The notes under the pieces are model-generated. The model was not told where the DNA came from. It ran no database searches and worked only from the letters and a program-made list of their open reading frames with translations. Positions 1 to 5,182 of a stretch of 7,422 bases of DNA are shown piece after piece; the stretch's first letter is position 1, and every line of letters begins with the position of its first letter. Source of the DNA: an uncultured Bacteroidota bacterium (GTDB lineage: Bacteria; Bacteroidota; Bacteroidia; NS11-12g; UBA955); assembly GCA_903953615.1 (NCBI GenBank), contig CAJBKH010000202.1, positions 1 to 7,422 of the forward strand, read 5' to 3'. Made by a program: the position numbers and the translations under genes.

Positions 1-43
1 AAATGTTTGTAGACGCCCTCTTTATGGATTACGCAGTAATCCT
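1..43. repeat. Repeat unit A, copy 1
   Basis: This is the first copy of unit A. It contains the shared block TGTTTGTAGACGCC and then a perfect 7-bp stem, GGATTAC-GCA-GTAATCC, at 26-42. All 43 bases are identical to the copy at 99-141. The window begins at its first base, so the unit may extend further left. Confidence 0.85.
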
Positions 44-64
44 TACATATTTTTAAAAGCGCAT

Positions 65-95
65 AAAAAAATGACATTATGCAATAATGGCATTT
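65..95 (-). terminator. Repeat unit B hairpin, copy 1: terminator-like on minus strand
   Basis: Bases 69-95 form a stem of 11 pairs out of 12, with one A/G mismatch and a 3-base loop. Read on the minus strand, the stem runs straight into a 7-base T tract (65-71, three of which lie in the stem). That is the layout of an intrinsic terminator for transcripts coming from the threonine aldolase gene. The same module recurs at 203-233, so it may be a mobile repeat that happens to work as a terminator. Confidence 0.5.
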
Positions 96-98
96 AAT

Positions 99-141
99 AA
101 ATGTTTGTAGACGCCCTCTTTATGGATTACGCAGTAATCCT
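99..141. repeat. Repeat unit A, copy 2
   Basis: This is an exact 43-base repeat of 1-43, including the perfect GGATTAC/GTAATCC stem at 124-140. Complete identity over 43 noncoding bases points to recent duplication or gene conversion. The following B unit has drifted more. Confidence 0.9.
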
Positions 142-181
142 GTATAGAAATCAACCGAGAAATCATCAAGGCCGAAGGACT
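142..181. other. 40-bp insertion within the repeat array
   Basis: Aligning the two A-B periods (offset 98 over unit A, then offset 138 over unit B) leaves about 40 bases present only in the second period. The pentamer TGTAT occurs at both edges (141-145 and 182-186), which could be a short target-site duplication or simple slippage. Much of the insert and the adjoining bases can fold: 160-170 pairs with 180-191 (AAATCATCAAG against CTTGTATGATTT, one bulged T) around a 9-base loop. No coding content is recognised. Confidence 0.5.
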
Positions 182-202
182 TGTATGATTTTAAAGGGGC
201 AT

Positions 203-233
203 AAAAAAATGACATTATGAAACAATGGCATTT
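203..233 (-). terminator. Repeat unit B hairpin, copy 2: terminator-like on minus strand
   Basis: This is the second copy of the unit B stem-loop. The stem (207-233) keeps 10 of 12 pairs. On the minus strand it is followed by seven T residues (203-209, overlapping the stem). It lies about 75-100 bases past the threonine aldolase stop codon, so it is the first plausible terminator for that gene, backed up by the copy at 65-95. Confidence 0.55.
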
Positions 234-236
234 AAC

Positions 237-281
237 AATTGTTTGTAGACGCCACCACCGCGGATCACTATAGGTAATCCT
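237..281. repeat. Repeat unit A', diverged copy 3
   Basis: This copy keeps the TTGTTTGTAGACGCC block and the end GTAATCCTTA, but the bases between differ from copies 1 and 2. It still offers an inverted repeat, GGATCAC (262-268) against GTAATCC (274-280), with a single mismatch. The sequence has changed while the fold is nearly kept, which hints that the hairpin is the conserved feature. It ends 24 bases from the threonine aldolase stop codon. Confidence 0.6.
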
Positions 282-305
282 TATTAAAAATAAATTGCTA
301 TGCTT

Positions 306-1337
306 TTAAAACCTCATCCCCTCCAACACCTCACACAATTTGACAATATCCTCCATACTTTGATCCAAATGAAACACAAAACGCATCAAATGTTTGCCCA
401 TGGAGATGGCTTTTATGCCTTCGGTCGCCAAATGATTTAACAATAGATTCATTTCTAAATCGGCCCTTATTTTTAAAATTAGAATATTGGTTTCTACAGG
501 CTGTATACTTTCTACCCAATTTAAATTGCGCAAGACCTGCTCAACTTGTTTGGCTTTCTGATGGTCTTCGGCCAAACGCTCGATATTATTTTCTAAGGCA
601 TACAAACCAGCAGCCGCTATAACCCCTGCTTGGCGCATACCACCGCCCATTACTTTGCGAATTCTTCGGGCCTTGTAAATATGTTCTTTGGTTCCTAGTA
701 ACAATGAGCCCACAGGTGCACCCAAGCCCTTGCTTAAACAAATAGAAATGGTATCAAATAATTCACCATATGCTTTGGCCGATTCACCCTTTGCCACCAA
801 GGCATTGAATAAACGCGCCCCATCTAAATGAAATGCTAATTGATGATCGGTGCAAACTTTTTTAATGGCTTTTAATGCTTCAAAATCCCAACAAGCGCCT
901 CCTCCCTTGTTCACTGTATTTTCAATACACACCAAACTGCTGTGCGGAAAATGCACATTATCGTCATTAATGTTTTGTAACACTTGTTCTGCTGTAAACA
1001 ATCCTCGCTCGCTTTGAATTAATCTTACAGAAGCACCACTGTTAGCGGCAATGCCACCACCCTCATATAAATAAACATGTGAGAGTGCATCGCATATCAC
1101 TTCATCGGCTGGCCTTGTATGCAACTTAATGCCTATTTGATTGGTTTGTGTGCCACTGCTGCAAAACAAAGCGGCTTCCATGCCGAACATTTCTGCTGCA
1201 TATGCTTGCAATGCATTCACACTTGGATCTTCGCCAAACACATCGTCACCCAAAGGCGCGTGAAACATTTTATCTGACATTTCGGCACTCGGTTTTGTAA
1301 CGGTATCGCTGCGCAAATCAATTATTTTATTGGTCAT
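306..1337 (-). CDS. ltaE: Low-specificity L-threonine aldolase
   Basis: This is a PLP-dependent, fold-type I cytosolic enzyme. It cleaves L-threonine or L-allo-threonine to glycine and acetaldehyde. The 343-residue protein opens with the family hallmark IDLRSDTVTKP (6-16). Other family features are GDDVFGEDP (30-38), the SSGTQTNQ phosphate-binding region (60-67), H87 in the position that stacks on PLP, LDGAR with D172 and R175, the Schiff-base lysine K203 in LSKGLGAPVGS, and GGGMRQ (231-236). Its length matches the family (E. coli LtaE has 333). An in-frame start at 1499 would add 54 basic, non-homologous residues and run under the divergent lipoprotein gene. The ATG at 1337 puts the IDLRSDTVT motif at the very N-terminus, as in known members, so I chose it. 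The gene stands alone, diverging from the lipoprotein gene, with terminator-like repeats downstream. No missing catalytic residue is seen. Confidence 0.95.
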   Translation of the reverse strand: MTNKIIDLRSDTVTKPSAEMSDKMFHAPLGDDVFGEDPSVNALQAYAAEMFGMEAALFCSSGTQTNQIGIKLHTRPADEVICDALSHVYLYEGGGIAANSGASVRLIQSERGLFTAEQVLQNINDDNVHFPHSSLVCIENTVNKGGGACWDFEALKAIKKVCTDHQLAFHLDGARLFNALVAKGESAKAYGELFDTISICLSKGLGAPVGSLLLGTKEHIYKARRIRKVMGGGMRQAGVIAAAGLYALENNIERLAEDHQKAKQVEQVLRNLNWVESIQPVETNILILKIRADLEMNLLLNHLATEGIKAISMGKHLMRFVFHLDQSMEDIVKLCEVLEGMRF

Positions 1338-1348
1338 GACTAATGTTT

Positions 1349-1356
1349 CAAACTTA
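1349..1356 (-). promoter_or_regulatory. Candidate Bacteroidota -7 promoter element for ltaE
   Basis: On the minus strand these bases read TAAGTTTG, an exact match to the Bacteroidota -7 consensus TAnnTTTG. A possible upstream TTTG (1382-1385) is about 25 bases away, longer than the usual spacing of roughly 19. The element is only 11 bases from the start codon, which would give a very short leader. The call is therefore tentative. Confidence 0.3.
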
Positions 1357-1441
1357 GTAAATTTTTTATATAAAAAGGGCTCAAACTTCTTTAAAACAGT
1401 CAACATAAAATTGCATGAAAGTTTACCTAATTTCGCAACGC

Positions 1442-2236
1442 ATGAAATTCTTCGTTTTTCTTTCCTCCATCGCCCTTTGTGGTTGCATGTCTTTGCCAAT
1501 GGTCAACAGTGTTAAAGAACAACCTGTCGGGAAATATGAATACAGCTATTACAACAACCAACATCAAATACTTTACAAAGTAACCAATGATGACAGCAAT
1601 TTGCATGTAATCCTTAACACTTCATCAGCAGCTTCAATCCTAAAAATTTTAAAAACTGGATTGACCATATATTTTGATGTAACAGGCAAAAAAAAGCAGG
1701 ATGTGTTTATACACTATCCTTATCAAATGACCACCGATTTACAAAAAGAAACTTACACTAAAGAGATTAAAGCAGAACCAACTGCCAGAAGTTTGAATTA
1801 TTATGTCACACAAATACCTGCCGAACTTATTTACAGCGCCTATGCAAAAAACGAAGCCATTCATTTGCATGCTACAAATTCGGGTATTACAGATTCTATT
1901 ACGGTTATCAAAGACAATGAAATTATTTACGAATTGTGCATCCCATTGAATCGCATTACCATGAATGGGAAATATCCCTTAACGAATTTATCCATTGGTA
2001 TTGTATCTGGTCAGTTTGATTTACCCAACAAAAATGAGTTGCCTTCTACAAGAACTGGTGTATCAAGCGGCAACAATGCAGGTGGCATGGTAACCAACGC
2101 GCCTACGGGTGGAGGCATGGTGAACCAAGCAGCCAACGATGTGCCCAACAGTGCAGCCACAGATTACAATCCAGACTTGGCCAATATGGCCATACCCATA
2201 GAATTTTGGTTTAAAGTCAGTTTATTTAAAAACTAA
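1442..2236 (+). CDS. Uncharacterised secreted lipoprotein
   Basis: I do not recognise a characterised family. The 264-residue product begins MKFFVFLSSIALCGC, a short signal peptide with a type II signal-peptidase lipobox (LCGC) and lipidated C15, so it should be anchored in a membrane facing the periplasm or cell surface. An upstream in-frame ATG at 1415 would put nine residues before the signal peptide, so 1442 is preferred. Residues 32-95 look like a beta-rich domain with alternating polar and hydrophobic residues (YKVTNDDSNLHVIL, then GLTIYFDVTGKKKQDVFIHYP). Residues 205-245 form a linker rich in Gly, Asn, Ala and Met with a doubled GGMV element. The protein ends in a hydrophobic strand, IPIEFWFKVSLF. 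From memory, uncharacterised Bacteroidota lipoproteins share this plan, and the first domain faintly resembles CBM9-like beta sandwiches; both are weak inferences. No acidic surface-export signal follows C15. The gene has its own terminator and diverges from ltaE. Confidence 0.8.
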   Translation: MKFFVFLSSIALCGCMSLPMVNSVKEQPVGKYEYSYYNNQHQILYKVTNDDSNLHVILNTSSAASILKILKTGLTIYFDVTGKKKQDVFIHYPYQMTTDLQKETYTKEIKAEPTARSLNYYVTQIPAELIYSAYAKNEAIHLHATNSGITDSITVIKDNEIIYELCIPLNRITMNGKYPLTNLSIGIVSGQFDLPNKNELPSTRTGVSSGNNAGGMVTNAPTGGGMVNQAANDVPNSAATDYNPDLANMAIPIEFWFKVSLFKN

Positions 2237-2250
2237 ATTGCATCTAAAAT

Positions 2251-2278
2251 AAAAAACATACCAATCGGTATGTTTTTT
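2251..2278. terminator. Bidirectional intrinsic terminator between convergent genes
   Basis: A perfect 12-bp stem (2251-2262 with 2267-2278) encloses the 4-base loop AATC. The core is ACATACC/GGTATGT, flanked by A and T runs, so both strands show a hairpin followed by a T tract. It lies 14 bases after the lipoprotein stop codon and 24 bases after the korB stop codon on the other strand. It probably ends both transcripts. Confidence 0.88.
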
Positions 2279-2279
2279 T

Positions 2280-2298
2280 TCAAAGTCAATAACTTTGA
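2280..2298. other. Small hairpin next to the korB stop codon
   Basis: TCAAAGT (2280-2286) and ACTTTGA (2292-2298) form a 7-bp stem with a 5-base loop, between the korB stop codon and the large terminator. On the minus strand it would sit just before the terminator hairpin and might stabilise the mRNA 3' end. It has no separate T tract on the plus strand. Confidence 0.4.
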
Positions 2299-2302
2299 TT
2301 GA

Positions 2303-3355
2303 TTATCTCAAATCAGCATTGATATTTTTGAGTACCTCTGGACCAGGACAAAGCTCTTTTTCGGTCAATGTATTAAGTGGTCGGTCGGAGGTTTGAATCA
2401 TCTCGTGCAAGTCGCCCGAATCTGGATCCATGTACAACAAACCCGTTAATATTTCATCTTTTTCTCTTGCATTGTGAACCGCATTCATGGCCGACAATCT
2501 ATTCAAAGGATCCCATTCCTGTGAGAGTTTATGCAACTTCAAATAGGTGCCGTCATGTAGCTTTACCATCTTGCTATCGCCTTCGGTATATTCCGCTTTG
2601 ATTTCGCTCATCATGGGTACAAAATCGATGGTAGCAGTAGCCTCTACATGTTCGCGCACAAAGTCGTACGACTTGGTTGAACCTACATTGTTGTTAAATG
2701 TTACGCACGGTGAAATCACATTGATAAATGCAAACCCTGGATGGTTCATCGCTGCTTTAATTAGAGGCACCAATTGTGTTTTATCGCCCGAGAAACTTTG
2801 GGCCACAAAGGTGGCGCCTAACTCGATGGCTAAACTTGCCAAATCAATCGATTGAAATAAATTGACATTGCCAGATTTATTCTTAGAACCACGGTCGGCT
2901 GTTGCTGAATCCTGTCCTTTGGTTAGGCCATAACAACCATTGTTCATCACAATATAAACCATGTTTAAATTTCTGCGTATCACATGTACAAATTGACCCA
3001 TGCCGATTGAAGCAGAATCACCATCGCCCGAAACACCGAAATAAATTAAATCGCGGTTGGCCATATTGGCACCAGTAGCAACCGAAGGCATGCGACCATG
3101 CACACTGTTAAAGCCATGCGAATTACTTAGAAAATAAGCAGGTGTTTTTGATGAGCAACCAATGCCCGAAAGTTTGGCCAATTTATGTGGCTCAATGTTC
3201 ATTTCATATGCTGCTTGCACAATGCCAGCGCTTATTGAATCGTGACCGCATCCAGCACACAAAGTTGACAAAGCCCCTTCGTAATAACTGATGGTATAAC
3301 CCAATTTATTTTTAGGCAATTCGGGGTGGCGAAATTTTGGACGTATATAAGTCAT
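2303..3355 (-). CDS. korB: 2-oxoacid:ferredoxin oxidoreductase, beta subunit (2-oxoglutarate type)
   Basis: This is the TPP- and [4Fe-4S]-binding catalytic subunit of a 2-oxoacid:ferredoxin oxidoreductase. With KorA it interconverts a 2-oxoacid plus CoA and acyl-CoA plus CO2, using low-potential electrons. The 350-residue protein has candidate ligands for the proximal cluster at C33 and C36 (CAGC), C67 (GIGCSSK) and C217 (ISPC). The TPP/Mg motif runs from GDGD (110-113) to NNG (138-140), followed by CYGLTKGQ. C33, C36, C67, K70 and L144 all lie 21 residues after the positions I recall as C12, C15, C46, K49 and L123 of the broad-specificity Sulfolobus enzyme, where the last two influence substrate choice. 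This favours 2-oxoglutarate or broad 2-oxoacid use over pyruvate only. The C-terminal part (251-350) is the extension usual in bacterial KorB. The start lies 9 bases past the korA stop codon, so the gene is the third of the operon. No truncation is seen. Confidence 0.93.
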   Translation of the reverse strand: MTYIRPKFRHPELPKNKLGYTISYYEGALSTLCAGCGHDSISAGIVQAAYEMNIEPHKLAKLSGIGCSSKTPAYFLSNSHGFNSVHGRMPSVATGANMANRDLIYFGVSGDGDSASIGMGQFVHVIRRNLNMVYIVMNNGCYGLTKGQDSATADRGSKNKSGNVNLFQSIDLASLAIELGATFVAQSFSGDKTQLVPLIKAAMNHPGFAFINVISPCVTFNNNVGSTKSYDFVREHVEATATIDFVPMMSEIKAEYTEGDSKMVKLHDGTYLKLHKLSQEWDPLNRLSAMNAVHNAREKDEILTGLLYMDPDSGDLHEMIQTSDRPLNTLTEKELCPGPEVLKNINADLR

Positions 3356-3364
3356 AGGCCTGGT

Positions 3365-5182
3365 TTAATTATTTGGAAGGTTTAAATGTGAAGTAATTTG
3401 ACGGGTTATTTGATCGGCTGTAATTGGCATACCATCGTAGTTCAAAACAGAAAAAAGTTTATCGGCATTGATACCCAATTCTATCATGATTAAACTGCGC
3501 ATTTGCGCATCTCTGTTTTGTTCAATCACAAAAATTTGTTCGTGTGCATTGATAAAATCTTCGACTGCGCGATTGAAAGGAAATGCTTTTAATCGCATGG
3601 CATCTGTTTGAATGTTCTGACTGCGTAAAATATCCATGGCTTCTTCTGAAGAAAATTGAGAAGTGCCAAAAAAAATTAAACCAATTTTAGAAATGTTTTT
3701 TTCTTGATACAATTGTGGTGCATTCACATAGTCTTTAGCAGTTTCCCATTTCTTCATTAAACGGTCCATGTTGCGCTTGTATGCATCGCTACTTTCGGTA
3801 TACACCGCATACTCATCGCGCGAGGTGCCACGGGTAAAGAATGAGCCTTTTGAAGGATGTGTTCCAGGATAGGTTCTATAAGTGATACCATCGCCATCAA
3901 CATCTAAATAACGACCGAATTTTTCTATTTTATCTAGTGCTGTTGCACTTAATACTTTTCCGCGTTTGTATTCTTTGTTTATATCCCATTCAAATGGTTC
4001 CGATACATGGTCGTTCATTCCTAAATCTAAATCGGTCATGAGCATTACAGGCGTTTGTAATTCCTCGGCCAAATCGAATGCATCACTGGTCATTTCGAAA
4101 CACTCTTTTGGTGTTGAAGGAAACAATAAAATATGTTTGGTATCACCATGCGAAGCATAAGCCGCTTCGAGCACATCGGATTGCTGCGTGCGGGTTGGCA
4201 TACCGGTCGAAGGACCGCTTCTTTGCACATCAATTAAGACTGTTGGTATTTCAGCAAAATACGCCAAACCTAAAAACTCATTCATTAAGGAAAGTCCCGG
4301 ACCGCTAGTGGCCGTAAATGATCTTGCACCATTCCAATTGGCACCAATCACCATACCGATGGCTGCTAATTCATCCTCGGCTTGTATAATGGCTACGTTT
4401 CTTTTGCCAGTTACAGGATCAATTCTATACTCATCGGCATAACCCATGAAAGCTTCTACCACCGATGTTGAAGGCGTAATTGGATACCATGCAGCCACCG
4501 TTGCACCTGCATAAATAGCGCCTAAGCCACAAGCCGAGTTGCCATCAATCATAATTTTATCGCCTATTAAATCGCGTTTCTCAACATAAAAATTCAAAGG
4601 GTATTTAAAATTTTGACGCACATAATCAACGCCCATTTGCAAGGCTTTAATATTCGGTGCAATGAGTTTTTCTTTGCCTTTGAATTGTTCGCCTAATAAA
4701 CTTTCGAATACAGAAAAATCAATATTGAGTAGTGCAGCTAATGCACCCACATAAATAATATTTTTAAAGAGTTGTCTTTGCCTTGCATCTGTAAAGGCTT
4801 CATTACACATTTCCATGAGCGGAATGCCAATATAATTGACGTCTTCGCGAAGGTATTCGGCATGTAATTTTTTAGAGCTATCGTATAAAAAATAGCCACC
4901 CGATTTTACACTGGCCACATCGGCTGTCATGCTTTGCGGATTTACGGCTACCATTAAGTCGATACCCTCTCTGCGACCGAGGTACCCTTTTTCACTCACA
5001 CGCACTTCATACCATGTAGGCAATCCTTGTATGTTAGAAGGAAAAATATTTTTGGGTGTTACAGGAATTCCCATCCTGAAAATGGCTTTGCAAAACAAGT
5101 AATTCGCACTGGCCGAACCGGTGCCATTCACATTGGCAAATCTTACCACAAAATCGTTAATTCTATTTTCTTTTAAAGACAT
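3365..5182 (-). CDS. korA: 2-oxoacid:ferredoxin oxidoreductase, fused gamma-alpha subunit (2-oxoglutarate type)
   Basis: This is the partner of KorB. It supplies the pyrimidine side of the TPP site and the CoA and 2-oxoacid contacts. In the 605-residue chain, residues 1 to about 200 are the gamma domain (FVVRFANVNGTGSASANYL, 11-29), fused to the alpha subunit from about 213. The alpha part carries YPITPST (233-239), the signature of this superfamily, then QAEDE (267-271), TATSGPG (290-296) and GPSTGMPTRT, whose R331 is probably the substrate carboxylate-binding arginine. A segment near 251-262 (RIDPVTGKR) lengthens the loop before QAEDE compared with archaeal enzymes; I recall it in other Bacteroidota KorA. 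Residues about 495-600 form the C-terminal domain. There are no ferredoxin-type cysteine clusters, so all further electron carriers must come from other proteins. Its start overlaps the end of the flavoprotein gene by 10 bases, suggesting translational coupling and matched amounts. VorB-like substrate use is the main alternative. Confidence 0.93.
   Translation of the reverse strand: MSLKENRINDFVVRFANVNGTGSASANYLFCKAIFRMGIPVTPKNIFPSNIQGLPTWYEVRVSEKGYLGRREGIDLMVAVNPQSMTADVASVKSGGYFLYDSSKKLHAEYLREDVNYIGIPLMEMCNEAFTDARQRQLFKNIIYVGALAALLNIDFSVFESLLGEQFKGKEKLIAPNIKALQMGVDYVRQNFKYPLNFYVEKRDLIGDKIMIDGNSACGLGAIYAGATVAAWYPITPSTSVVEAFMGYADEYRIDPVTGKRNVAIIQAEDELAAIGMVIGANWNGARSFTATSGPGLSLMNEFLGLAYFAEIPTVLIDVQRSGPSTGMPTRTQQSDVLEAAYASHGDTKHILLFPSTPKECFEMTSDAFDLAEELQTPVMLMTDLDLGMNDHVSEPFEWDINKEYKRGKVLSATALDKIEKFGRYLDVDGDGITYRTYPGTHPSKGSFFTRGTSRDEYAVYTESSDAYKRNMDRLMKKWETAKDYVNAPQLYQEKNISKIGLIFFGTSQFSSEEAMDILRSQNIQTDAMRLKAFPFNRAVEDFINAHEQIFVIEQNRDAQMRSLIMIELGINADKLFSVLNYDGMPITADQITRQITSHLNLPNN

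Larger units (their letters stand above)
1..281. repeat. Alternating two-unit hairpin repeat array (A-B-A-B-A')
   Basis: This gene-free stretch is built from two different repeat units in alternation. Unit A is at 1-43 and 99-141 (identical) with a diverged copy at 237-281. Unit B is at about 44-98 and 182-236. The first period is 98 bp and the second is 138 bp because of about 40 extra bases after the second A unit. Each unit can fold into its own stem-loop. No open reading frame of useful length is visible. The array lies just downstream of the threonine aldolase gene, so on the minus strand it would form the 3' end of that transcript. The left edge of the window cuts the array, so its true length is unknown. 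Confidence 0.85.

Noticed and set aside
1..281. CRISPR array
   Set aside because: The sequence between A units is itself repeated (unit B), the periods are 98 and 138 bp, and there are no unique spacers of uniform length.
1415..1441. Upstream start for the lipoprotein at 1415
   Set aside because: It would put nine residues, including an arginine, ahead of a complete short signal peptide. The ATG at 1442 gives a normal lipobox spacing with C15.
1338..1499. N-terminal extension of the threonine aldolase to an ATG at 1499
   Set aside because: The added 54 residues are basic and unlike the family, they would run under the divergent lipoprotein start and signal peptide, and the family motif IDLRSDTVT normally begins within a few residues of the start.
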